This document shows, piece by piece, positions 1-6,237 of a stretch of DNA of 13,005 nucleotides (within the stretch, counting starts at the first letter, position 1; every line of letters begins with the position of its first letter). The notes under the pieces are model-generated. The model had not been told where the DNA came from. It ran no database searches and worked only from the letters and a program-made list of their open reading frames with translations. Location: the NCBI GenBank assembly GCA_009924725.1, contig RFRA01000014.1, forward strand, positions 1-13,005. Reading direction: 5' to 3'. The translations under genes were made by a program, and so were the position numbers. This DNA is from Actinomycetota bacterium (GTDB lineage: Bacteria; Actinomycetota; Actinomycetes; Nanopelagicales; Nanopelagicaceae).

Positions 1-734
1 TCAAGAACGCGTTCACCACGATGGTGCGCAACAGCAGCAGGCATTGCTTTTACAATTTCTTGGAAACCTAATTCGCTAGCATCGCAAGCCGCTTGTAATT
101 CATCTATCTCGTATTGATCTTTAATTAACCGAGCTTCTGACACAAAAGTTAGTAACTCAGCATCACGATTATGTTGGGTAACCAACTTATCTATTTGAGC
201 ATCTTGTTCGTGAATCGCAATTGTTGCGGTGCCATCAGCGAGTAAATCTTTCAAATCATTTACTTTACGAGTTTCAATTTGATAGCGATCTTTTGCTTCT
301 TCCAAAGTAAATCGACGACCGACCCATAGTTCGCCGTATTTAGCATCACGGAAGAACGCGTCGGTATCGCGGGTGCTACGCGGGTGAATGTAAAGAAGCG
401 CGTCATGGCCTTCGCCATTTGGCTGCATTACTAGAACTGAATCAGCAGTAGCCTCAACACCTTGCACGCCGGTGTAATAAGCGAATGCGGTGTGTGGGCG
501 ATAGGCATAATCACTATCGTTGCTACGAACTTTGTAATTACCAGCCGGAATCACTAATCGCACACCTGGAAATGCCTTGGATAAAGCCTCACGACGAGCG
601 ACGCAATAAGCAATCGGTGGCGTTGGCTTAATGCCCTCAAGTGGAGTAGGAATCCAACCGCTCTTCATCAACTCAGCAAAAGCCGCCGGAGTTGGAACGT
701 CGTGCGGGCGCTTCTTGGTGGTTTCTTCGCTCAT
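1..734 (-). CDS. pepP: Aminopeptidase P family protein (Xaa-Pro aminopeptidase), N-terminal part
   Basis: Partial gene: the C-terminal catalytic half lies beyond base 1. About 244 residues are visible from ATG 732-734 (MSEETTKKRPHDVP...). The segment RSNDSDYAYRPHTAFAYYTG, followed by a hydrophobic strand (SVLVMQP) and LLYIHPRSTRDTDAFF, matches the aminopeptidase P N-terminal domain (AMP_N, typically RNxDxxYxFRxxxxFxYLTG). Family members remove the N-terminal residue from peptides with proline in second position. The metal ligands are in the pita-bread domain, which is outside the window, so activity cannot be judged. No Shine-Dalgarno precedes the ATG; a -10-like TAGGCT ends 6 nt upstream, suggesting a leaderless transcript. 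The family is clear; the exact substrate is not. Confidence 0.85.
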   Translation of the reverse strand, partial: MSEETTKKRPHDVPTPAAFAELMKSGWIPTPLEGIKPTPPIAYCVARREALSKAFPGVRLVIPAGNYKVRSNDSDYAYRPHTAFAYYTGVQGVEATADSVLVMQPNGEGHDALLYIHPRSTRDTDAFFRDAKYGELWVGRRFTLEEAKDRYQIETRKVNDLKDLLADGTATIAIHEQDAQIDKLVTQHNRDAELLTFVSEARLIKDQYEIDELQAACDASELGFQEIVKAMPAAVAHHRGERVL

Positions 735-759
735 TGGGTTAGCCTAACAAGGCGAACCC
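735..759 (-). promoter_or_regulatory. Putative leaderless promoter with overlapping hairpin upstream of pepP
   Basis: On the minus strand TAGGCT (741-746) is followed by exactly 6 nt and then ATG, the same spacing as at three other genes here. No good -35 is seen at 17 bp (TCGTGA). An imperfect inverted repeat (GGGTTaGCC at 736-744, GGCgAACCC at 751-759, 6-nt loop) covers the -10 region. It has no adjoining T-tract on the minus strand, so it is a poor terminator candidate for the upstream gene. Confidence 0.35.
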
Positions 760-784
760 AAAATCACGAGGTCAGGAAATCTAA

Positions 785-1273
785 TTATTTAACGGTAAAT
801 ACAATCTCTTTCGAAGAAGTTGTACTTAATTTAGGCTTTAAAACCGTAAATTGGGCGACAAATGTGTATTTTCCTTTTGTGAAAGCCGGTGCTTCAACTT
901 TGTCACCGTAGTCATTTACATAAGTTTTAGCTTTACCGCAAAAGATCATTTCCTTTTCGCCCACCCAGGCATCTTTTCCTTGAGTGCCTTTGCCATTACC
1001 AGGTTGCACATAAATAGATTGAGCTTCATTTTTTGCTTTAGAGAAAAGTCCAAACATTACAAAAGCGTTGGGATAAAAATATGACTTTTCCATTGTGTAT
1101 TTGATGTAAACATCTTTACAACCTTTTGGATCTAGCGTAAGCGAGTCATCAATTGTGAAAGTCAAAACTGTTTTGCCACCCACAACAATTTTCTCGGTTA
1201 CAGTTGCCGCGTTTGCGGCTGGAATACTGCATGCGTTAATTAGCAAAGCTAAAGCAAATAGTTTTATTCTCAT
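785..1273 (-). CDS. Small secreted protein of unknown function
   Basis: 162 residues from ATG 1271-1273. An in-frame TTG two codons upstream (1277-1279) is less likely, because a promoter with a -10 at 1280-1285 places the transcript start at about the ATG. Residues 1-22 form a signal peptide (MRIK, a hydrophobic core, then PAANA before ATV) with likely signal peptidase I cleavage. INAC at 12-15 resembles a lipobox only loosely, having Asn at -2. The mature part is about 140 residues, rich in alternating beta-type segments (KTVLTFTIDD, YTFVAQFTV, KEIVFTVK), with two cysteines (KGCKD and IFCGK) that could form a disulphide in a beta-sandwich. I do not recognise the family. It has its own promoter and is divergent from the gene at 1388. 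It is probably extracellular or wall-associated. Confidence 0.75.
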   Translation of the reverse strand: MRIKLFALALLINACSIPAANAATVTEKIVVGGKTVLTFTIDDSLTLDPKGCKDVYIKYTMEKSYFYPNAFVMFGLFSKAKNEAQSIYVQPGNGKGTQGKDAWVGEKEMIFCGKAKTYVNDYGDKVEAPAFTKGKYTFVAQFTVLKPKLSTTSSKEIVFTVK

Positions 1274-1279
1274 ATCCAA

Positions 1280-1308
1280 ACCCTAAATTTCGACTATAAA
1301 CTTGTCAA
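1280..1308 (-). promoter_or_regulatory. Promoter of the secreted-protein gene (785-1273)
   Basis: On the minus strand a perfect -35 TTGACA (1303-1308), a 17-bp spacer and a -10 TAGGGT (1280-1285) are followed by 6 nt and then ATG 1273. The start of transcription should fall on or next to the A of the ATG, so the mRNA is probably leaderless. This decides the start codon over the upstream TTG. Confidence 0.7.
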
Positions 1309-1375
1309 AAGTTATTTCCTTTTATAAGTGAACAGGAGGTAAACAATAAAACTATTTTAAGTTCAGCAACTGCAG

Positions 1376-1387
1376 TACATTAGAGTT
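1376..1387 (+). promoter_or_regulatory. Putative leaderless -10 of the His-rich protein gene
   Basis: TACATT (1376-1381) is followed by 6 nt and ATG 1388. The hexamer at the 17-bp distance (TATTTT, 1353-1358) is a poor -35. No Shine-Dalgarno sequence lies within 15 nt of the ATG; the AGGAGG at 1334-1339 is about 50 nt away. Confidence 0.4.
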
Positions 1388-1927
1388 ATGAAACGTCTCA
1401 GCATCGTGCTTGCGGTTCTTATTTTGAGTTTCTCAGGAAACACTCTGTTGTATGCACATTCAAATGGTGCGACATCAATTCATGAGATATCTAAAGAGGT
1501 CGCCCCAACGGCTTCATTAGAAATAAAAAAAGATCCAACCGGCGGATTCAACGTGCATGTTGTCACTACAAATTTCATTTGGCGTCCCGAAAAGGCATCA
1601 ATGAAACACGTTCCAGGCGAAGGGCATGCACATGTATTTCTAGATGGGCGCAAAATAATGCGCATCTACAACGAATGGTTTCACTTAAATACCTACCAAT
1701 TTGCAACAAGGGCAGGTGAACAGTTACTAAATATCGAATTCGTCGGCAATGACCATGCGCCATACACAATTGAAGGCTCACCTATTGGTGATCAGAAATT
1801 AGTTGACGTTGCACCAGATGAGATCCAACCTGCAAAATCCCCAGCGCCAAAGGCACTTGCCGGGCTGGCAGTTCTTCTCATCCTTGCCCTAACAGTCCTG
1901 CTTTTTAGGCACAAAAAGGCGAAGTAA
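1388..1927 (+). CDS. Secreted His-rich domain protein with C-terminal membrane anchor
   Basis: 179 residues. An N-terminal signal peptide (residues 1-23, cleavage near YAHS) precedes an extracellular domain of about 125 residues, a Pro/Ala/Lys linker (about 145-155) and a C-terminal transmembrane helix (about 156-172) ending in RHKKAK. This is type I topology, like the tails of CopC/YcnI-type surface proteins, but there is no LPXTG sorting signal. The domain core has W65, H74, the motif GEGHAHVFLDG (77-87), then RIYNEWFHL (92-100) and H122. Similar GHAH...DG...RxY..W.HL segments occur in uncharacterised bacterial surface proteins. The clustered H74, H80, H82 and H99 suggest metal binding, perhaps copper, but that is inference. 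It is monocistronic, between a divergent gene and tRNA-Ser. Confidence 0.75.
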   Translation: MKRLSIVLAVLILSFSGNTLLYAHSNGATSIHEISKEVAPTASLEIKKDPTGGFNVHVVTTNFIWRPEKASMKHVPGEGHAHVFLDGRKIMRIYNEWFHLNTYQFATRAGEQLLNIEFVGNDHAPYTIEGSPIGDQKLVDVAPDEIQPAKSPAPKALAGLAVLLILALTVLLFRHKKAK

Positions 1928-1966
1928 GTTTCATATCGATAAAGGTTGTATTCTTTCCCTGTACTT

Positions 1967-2055
1967 GGAGACGTCGCATAGCCCGGTCGAGTGCGCCTCA
2001 CTGCTAACGAGGTAAGGTTTAATCGCCTTCAGGAGTTCAAATCTCCTCGTCTCCG
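1967..2055 (+). tRNA. serX: tRNA-Ser (anticodon GCU)
   Basis: The class II cloverleaf can be folded by eye. The acceptor stem GGAGACG (1967-1973) pairs perfectly with CGTCTCC (2048-2054), with discriminator G2055. The D stem is GCAT/GTGC. The anticodon stem CCTCA/CGAGG surrounds loop CTGCTAA with anticodon GCT at 2003-2005. A long variable arm has a four-pair stem AAGG/CCTT. The T stem AGGAG/CTCCT encloses TTCAAAT. CCA is not encoded (CTC follows), so it must be added. The innermost anticodon-stem pair is an A-C mismatch (2000/2008). The long variable arm, G73 and GCT anticodon all indicate serine, codons AGC/AGU. The symbol is provisional. Confidence 0.93.
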
Positions 2056-2095
2056 CTCTTTAGTATCTAGCGATACCAATAAAGGGAGCTAAATC

Positions 2096-2779
2096 TTGAA
2101 TGGTGCAGCGTTAGATCGCTTACGCAATGGCTTGATTGTTTCCTGCCAAGCCGCGCCTGGTAGTCCGTTAGCAAATCGCGGCTTAATGGCTTACATGGCA
2201 GAAGCTGCCGAAGCTGGTGGCGCGGTTGCAATTAGAGCTGAAGGTTTGCAAGATATTAAAGCGATAAAAGAGGCAGTTTCAATTCCGATTGTTGGTCTCA
2301 TAAAGTTAAAAAGCGAAGAAACCCCAGTCGTAATTACGCCTTTGTTGGAAAATGTCTACGCACTTTTAGAAGCAGGCGTGGATTTAATTGCAGTAGATGC
2401 AACTCTGCGCAAAAGAGTTGATGGAACACTCGGAAATGATTTTGTGGCACAAGCAAAAGCCATTGGTGCTCAAGTAGTTGCAGATATAGATAATCTCGAG
2501 TCTGCTATCGCTGCCGAAGAAAGTGGTGCGATAGCGGTCTTTACGACACTGTCAGGTTACACAAATGGAGAAGTTCCAGAATTTCCTGATCTAGATTTAG
2601 TGAAATCATGCTCAAACCATTGTTCTGTACCTGTAATAGCCGAGGGTAGATATAACTCTCCCGAGCTTGTAAGCCAAGCGTTTCAGGCAGGGGCTTGGTC
2701 AGTTTGCGTTGGTTCTGCGATTACAGATCCGTGGCTCTCAACAAAGCGATTTATTAAAGCCATAAACAGCAAAGTATAA
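2096..2779 (+). CDS. nanE: N-acetylmannosamine-6-phosphate 2-epimerase NanE
   Basis: 227 residues, the usual length of NanE (TIM barrel). It converts ManNAc-6-P to GlcNAc-6-P in cytoplasmic sialic acid catabolism. Visible family features: GLIVSCQA (12-19) and PLAN near the N-terminus, GGAVAIRAEG (41-50), PIVGLIK (64-70) with the catalytic-type Lys70, VVITP (78-82), LIAVDATLRKR (97-107), and VIAEGRY (180-186) with the catalytic-type Glu183. The start is TTG 2096-2098, supported by a GGGAG Shine-Dalgarno at 2084-2088; the nearby ATG at 2100 is out of frame. It lies 40 nt after tRNA-Ser with no convincing promoter between, so read-through from the tRNA transcript is possible. It is convergent with the broken regulator gene, 1 nt away, and fits the transporter and NanA-like genes downstream. 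Confidence 0.92.
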   Translation: MNGAALDRLRNGLIVSCQAAPGSPLANRGLMAYMAEAAEAGGAVAIRAEGLQDIKAIKEAVSIPIVGLIKLKSEETPVVITPLLENVYALLEAGVDLIAVDATLRKRVDGTLGNDFVAQAKAIGAQVVADIDNLESAIAAEESGAIAVFTTLSGYTNGEVPEFPDLDLVKSCSNHCSVPVIAEGRYNSPELVSQAFQAGAWSVCVGSAITDPWLSTKRFIKAINSKV

Positions 2780-2780
2780 A

Positions 2781-3366
2781 TTAGTCGATCTTAAAGTCTC
2801 GACTTCCAATCCGATTTCTAAGACCATCAAAGTGGCTATTTACTGCAATACGGGCGCCTCTGGCATCTGCCGACTTGATCGCTAACAAAATAGCATGGTG
2901 ACGATCTGCAGTTTTGCCAGCTGCGACAGGGTCAAAGCGTGCCTCTAAGAGTTCGTCAAAGATTCGCCAGAACACTTGCAAAAGTAATATCGAAAGTGGA
3001 TTGTTTAGAGGCGCAAGTAATTCTTCATGGAATTTTCTATCAGTTGCAGAAGTAACCAATCCTGACTTTGCCTCTTCGTCCATTTTTTCTAAGATTTTTT
3101 CTAGCGCTTCAAAATCTGGTTTTAATCCTTCAGTAATCAGATTTGTGATTAAGCCTTGCTCCAAAGACTCGCGGACCTCGGTCAAAGATCTTAAATAAGA
3201 TTCCTGGTCATCAACAGCTAAACGACTATGGAAGATCAAGCAATAAGTCGCCTGATCCGAGGCCATGGGTAAAAATCCATTCGCGAAGAGAGCGAACTGC
3301 CCCATCTGTGCGTGATTCCTTCACTTTGGTGACAGCTTTTCCGCCTTGTCTATCTGGCAAAGTCAT
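2781..3366 (-). pseudogene. nanR: Broken GntR/FCD-family regulator (NanR-like) lacking its DNA-binding core
   Basis: The 3' part (about 3237 to 2781) encodes a complete FCD sensor domain: LTEVRESLEQ, DRKFHEELL, NNPLSILLLQVF, DRHHAILLAIKSADARGA and NSHFDGL. The Asp/His positions used for metal or ligand binding in FadR/NanR-type proteins are kept. Upstream in another frame, ATG 3364-3366 (with AAAGG nearby) starts a peptide whose VRSLREWIFTHGLGSGDLL resembles the first helix of a GntR winged helix, but it stops at TAG 3226-3228. The rest of the HTH, roughly 50-60 residues including the usual SRxxVReAL recognition helix, is absent in all frames. This suggests an internal deletion that is not a multiple of three. 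The 174-residue frame from ATG 3305 begins with a frame-shadow sequence (MGQFALFANGF). A DNA-free FCD protein or a sequencing/assembly error are alternatives. Confidence 0.7.
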
Positions 3367-3447
3367 CCTACCTTTCAGCCTAAAAATCCTATGTTTTCCG
3401 CTTCTAAAAGCTTTGCAGACCGTAACGCAATCGTTATCTCGAAGTGC

Positions 3448-3476
3448 TTGACCTTAATTTAAAGGAAAGATAGATT
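3448..3476 (+). promoter_or_regulatory. Promoter of the transporter/nan operon
   Basis: TTGACC (3448-3453), a 17-bp spacer and TAGATT (3471-3476) make a near-consensus promoter, with predicted transcription start near 3483 and a leader of about 110 nt before the binding-protein gene. Possible operators: an imperfect CCTT..AAGG palindrome at 3452-3465 in the spacer, CTTGAC (3447-3452) with its inverse GTCAAG (3480-3485) flanking the core promoter, and TAACG-caat-CGTTA at 3423-3436 just upstream. None is a recognised site of a named regulator. Confidence 0.65.
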
Positions 3477-3482
3477 TTAGTC

Positions 3483-3594
3483 AAGACAAACATGGGATGT
3501 CTTTAGTTGCAGAGAAACTTGCCTCCGAAGGTTTCCCAAAAGGTTCTAACACCTCAGGATGCCCTTGAGGTGATTAAAAAGTTGGAGGGCTTTT
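3483..3594 (+). promoter_or_regulatory. 5' leader with short reading frame and hairpin before the binding-protein gene
   Basis: The predicted leader carries a 23-codon frame from ATG 3497 (MSLVAEKLASEGFPKG..., stop TGA 3566-3568) and a hairpin with perfect 7-bp arms (CACCTCA 3550-3556, TGAGGTG 3566-3572). The stop codon of the short frame lies in the 3' arm. After a run of CCCAAAA (about 3536-3542) the protein-like sequence seems to continue in another frame as KVLTPQDALEVIKKLEGF, ending at the Shine-Dalgarno of the next gene. It may be a leader peptide, a remnant of a frameshifted gene, or chance. Confidence 0.3.
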
Positions 3595-5178
3595 GTGAGA
3601 AAGTTTACGAAATCACTTGGCGCATTAGGGCTAGCAGCTGCACTCGCAGTTTCTGTGCTTGCGGTGCCATCACAAGCAGCAACAAATAACTCAATTACCG
3701 TGGCAGAAGTAACTGCCGGCGGTGGCGGAGTTCAAACAATTTTTTCCCCTTGGATTAACTCCGGATCAATTTCTCACCATGCAATGTTCCGCGCCTTGTT
3801 CAAGGCTGATGCCAATCTAACCTCTGTAAAACCTGATTTAGCTTCAGGCTACAAGTACAGCAAAGATGGCAAGACACTTACTGTCACATTGAAGTCAGGC
3901 ATCAAATGGTCTGATGGAAAAGATTTAACTGTTGACGATGTTGTCTGGTCAATGAATTCATTACTTCGCGTTGCTAAGTCAAATGCGATTTATGTAAATG
4001 CTTTCAAGCAGATTGTTGGTAGCGAAGCAGTAAATGGTACAAATACAACAACCATGAGCGGAATTACCACTAAAGGAAATGACATTACTATTTCCCTAAA
4101 GGCTCCAGTTAACACACTGATTCCCGTGCTTGCACAGTTCATGATCTTGCCTAAGCATGTTCTAGCTAATGAAGATATTTTGAAGCTAGATACCAATAAT
4201 TACTGGAAGAATCCAGTTGTACTTGGCCCTTACAAAGTAGGAACATTTAGCCAAGGTAACTTCATCACACTTGTACCAAACGACAAGTATGAAGGTTCAA
4301 AGCCAATCATCAAAGAAATCAACATCATTGTTTCTTCAAATCTGGTAGCTGATGCAAAGTCTGGAAAGTTGGATTACTTCACAACTAACGATCCTGACAC
4401 TATTCGTGCAATGAGTTCTGTCAGCACATTTAAGTCAGCCCCACTTGATGTTCTGTTCTACCGCTATTTGGTAATCAACCCAACTGGTCCATTCAGCAAC
4501 GTAAAAGCTCGTGAAGCGCTTAAGTACGCAATCGATTGGAACAAATTAGTTCCAGCTATTTATGGGCAACAGGGCAAGGTAATCAACAGTGGCGTGGCAT
4601 CAGGTATGTCTTTCCACGATTCATCAATTCCTAAGTACAAGTACGATAAGGCAAAAGCAGCAGCTCTTCTAAAGGAAGCGAACTTCGACTTCTCAAAGAC
4701 AATTCGCCTACGTACGTATAACCAAAGCCAACCTGCAGTAATGCTTATCTTGACTGCAGTCGCTCAGCAACTAACAGAGATTGGAATGAAGGTTGAATTC
4801 CTTCCATGGACTGGAGATGCAACTACAGAACTTTGGACAAACCGTAATTACGAACTCGCTCTTAAGGGTCTTAGCGCATTTAACGTTGGTGAATGGTTTG
4901 CGGAGTACAGCAATCCAGCAACATTTGAAAAGTTGCTAGGTGCTCAGCCTAAATATGCAGCTCTAAACTCACAGTTGATTCAATCAACAACTCTGCGAGA
5001 TACTGGCAAGATTTTGACAGATTTGCAGAAGCTTGAACAACAAGATCTATACAAACTGCCAATGCACTTCTTAAAGCAGGTTGTATTTATCTCCAAGAAC
5101 ATCAGTGGTACACCAACTAAGTGGGGAAATCCACTCTATGTTTACCAAAACAACATAGCTAGCTGGTCTGCTAACTAA
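3595..5178 (+). CDS. Peptide/sialic acid-type ABC transporter substrate-binding protein (SBP_bac_5 family)
   Basis: 527 residues, normal for DppA/OppA/SatA-type binding proteins (cluster C). It captures the substrate outside the membrane and hands it to the permease pair encoded downstream. The start is GTG 3595 with Shine-Dalgarno GGAGG (3584-3588), 6 nt away. Residues 1-28 are a signal peptide (RKFTK, hydrophobic core, VPSQA before ATN). Typical family segments are DLASGYKYSKDGKTLTVTLK, GIKWSDGKDLTVDDVVWS (about 101-118), VLGPYKV, VKAREALKYAIDW and YDKAKAAALLKEA. There is no lipobox and no cysteine in the whole protein, so it cannot be lipid-anchored, which is odd for a Gram-positive binding protein. 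Neighbours nanE and the NanA-like gene point to sialic acid as substrate, as in SiaEFGI of Corynebacterium; peptides or other sugar acids remain possible. Confidence 0.88.
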   Translation: MRKFTKSLGALGLAAALAVSVLAVPSQAATNNSITVAEVTAGGGGVQTIFSPWINSGSISHHAMFRALFKADANLTSVKPDLASGYKYSKDGKTLTVTLKSGIKWSDGKDLTVDDVVWSMNSLLRVAKSNAIYVNAFKQIVGSEAVNGTNTTTMSGITTKGNDITISLKAPVNTLIPVLAQFMILPKHVLANEDILKLDTNNYWKNPVVLGPYKVGTFSQGNFITLVPNDKYEGSKPIIKEINIIVSSNLVADAKSGKLDYFTTNDPDTIRAMSSVSTFKSAPLDVLFYRYLVINPTGPFSNVKAREALKYAIDWNKLVPAIYGQQGKVINSGVASGMSFHDSSIPKYKYDKAKAAALLKEANFDFSKTIRLRTYNQSQPAVMLILTAVAQQLTEIGMKVEFLPWTGDATTELWTNRNYELALKGLSAFNVGEWFAEYSNPATFEKLLGAQPKYAALNSQLIQSTTLRDTGKILTDLQKLEQQDLYKLPMHFLKQVVFISKNISGTPTKWGNPLYVYQNNIASWSAN

Positions 5179-5187
5179 ATAAGTAAC

Positions 5188-5239
5188 GGCGATACTGACC
5201 AAGGCATGAGGGTATCCTTGGTCAGTATCGCCACTTTTT
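5188..5239 (+). terminator. Strong intrinsic terminator after the binding-protein gene
   Basis: A perfect 17-bp inverted repeat (arms 5188-5204 and 5216-5232, starting GGCGATACTGACC) with an 11-nt loop is followed by AC and TTTTT (5235-5239). It begins 10 nt after the stop codon and ends 35 nt before the permease gene. It probably acts as a partial terminator and 3' stabiliser, giving more binding protein than membrane components. Confidence 0.9.
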
Positions 5240-5274
5240 GTTCTTGATCTTTTATTTCTAGGGATGGTAATTTC

Positions 5275-6237
5275 TTGGTTTCATTTCTAATTCGGCGGGT
5301 AGCGATCTTGGTGCCTATGGCATTTACGATCAGCGCGTTGATTTTTTTCGCATCGCGGCTTTCGCCAATTGATCCGATTAATGCAATGGTGCCGCCTGAT
5401 ATGGCGTCCGATTCAGCCAACCTAGAGCAACTTCGCGAAGAGCTTGGCTTAAACGACAACATCATTTTGCAGTATTTCCATTGGCTAAAAAATATAGCTA
5501 CCGGAGATTTTGGATACAGCCTACAAAGTGGTGAAAAAATCTCGGACATTCTGGCGCTGCGTATGCCAGCAACTCTTGAATTAGTGCTCTCCGCCTTAAT
5601 TTTATCCACTTTATTAGCGCTAACTTTGGGCTTATTTGCTGGAGCTAAAAAAGGTGGAGTCGCAGACAAGCTATCTCGTGTTCTCGGTGTGATTGGAATC
5701 GCGATACCGGATTTCTTTATTGGACTAGCACTACTAAACGTATTTGCATTCCGAGTCGAATGGCTTCCTACTGGTAACCGGGTTGCACCTGGACAAGTCA
5801 CACTTTGGGATCGGTTACCTAATTTGATTTTGCCGGTGTCAACTTTAACGATTGCTATGCTCGCGGTTCTTATTCGGTATACCCGAAATTCAGTTCTAGA
5901 CACTTTAAATAGAGATTTTGTGAAAACAGCGCGAAGCAAAGGCGTACCTGAATGGCGCGTTCTTTACAGTCATGTTTTTAGAAATTCACTCGGACCAGTA
6001 ATGGTTTTGCTGGCCTTTAGACTTCCACTGCTTGTTGGTGGCTCAATTCTGGTTGAAACTGTCTTTCAATGGCCTGGAATTGGAACTACGATCATTGCAG
6101 CGGTTACAGCTTCTGATTATCCAGTCATTATGGTTGTAAGCATGATTATTGCAATGGTTATTTTAGTTGCCAGCTTCTTAGTAGATATCATCAAATCAAT
6201 ACTCGACCCTAGAGTCAGATTAGGGGGAGGTAACTGA
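5275..6237 (+). CDS. ABC transporter permease, DppB/OppB family
   Basis: 320 residues. The N-terminus (VSFLIRRVAILVPMAFTISALIFF) is the characteristic first helix of DppB-type permeases, followed by an extracellular segment with ANLEQLREELGLND (family: L..LGLD.P) and five further hydrophobic helices. The EAA-type loop that docks the ATPase is at about 222-250 (DFVKTARSKGVPEWRVLYSHVFRNSLGP). The start is TTG 5275 with GGGATGG 7 nt upstream; the ATG at 5264 is out of frame. The stop overlaps the next start by one base (TGATG), so the two permeases are translationally coupled. It forms the inner-membrane channel with the next gene product. Confidence 0.9.
   Translation: MVSFLIRRVAILVPMAFTISALIFFASRLSPIDPINAMVPPDMASDSANLEQLREELGLNDNIILQYFHWLKNIATGDFGYSLQSGEKISDILALRMPATLELVLSALILSTLLALTLGLFAGAKKGGVADKLSRVLGVIGIAIPDFFIGLALLNVFAFRVEWLPTGNRVAPGQVTLWDRLPNLILPVSTLTIAMLAVLIRYTRNSVLDTLNRDFVKTARSKGVPEWRVLYSHVFRNSLGPVMVLLAFRLPLLVGGSILVETVFQWPGIGTTIIAAVTASDYPVIMVVSMIIAMVILVASFLVDIIKSILDPRVRLGGGN

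Noticed and set aside
1334..1343. Strong AGGAGGTAA Shine-Dalgarno-like sequence
   Set aside because: No start codon with an open frame follows at a usable distance; the nearest gene on this strand begins about 50 nt later and appears leaderless.
2063..2076. Small hairpin GTATC-TAGC-GATAC after the tRNA
   Set aside because: Only 5 bp with no T-tract; too weak to call a tRNA terminator.
3507..3689. 60-codon frame from TTG overlapping the binding-protein start
   Set aside because: No Shine-Dalgarno, and its second half is the out-of-frame signal-peptide region of the binding protein. Only its first part is of interest, as a possible remnant (reported as a finding).
5175..5939. 254-codon open frame on the minus strand
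   Set aside because: Antisense to the DppB-like permease, with Ser/Ile/Lys-rich composition typical of a shadow frame and no recognisable domain.
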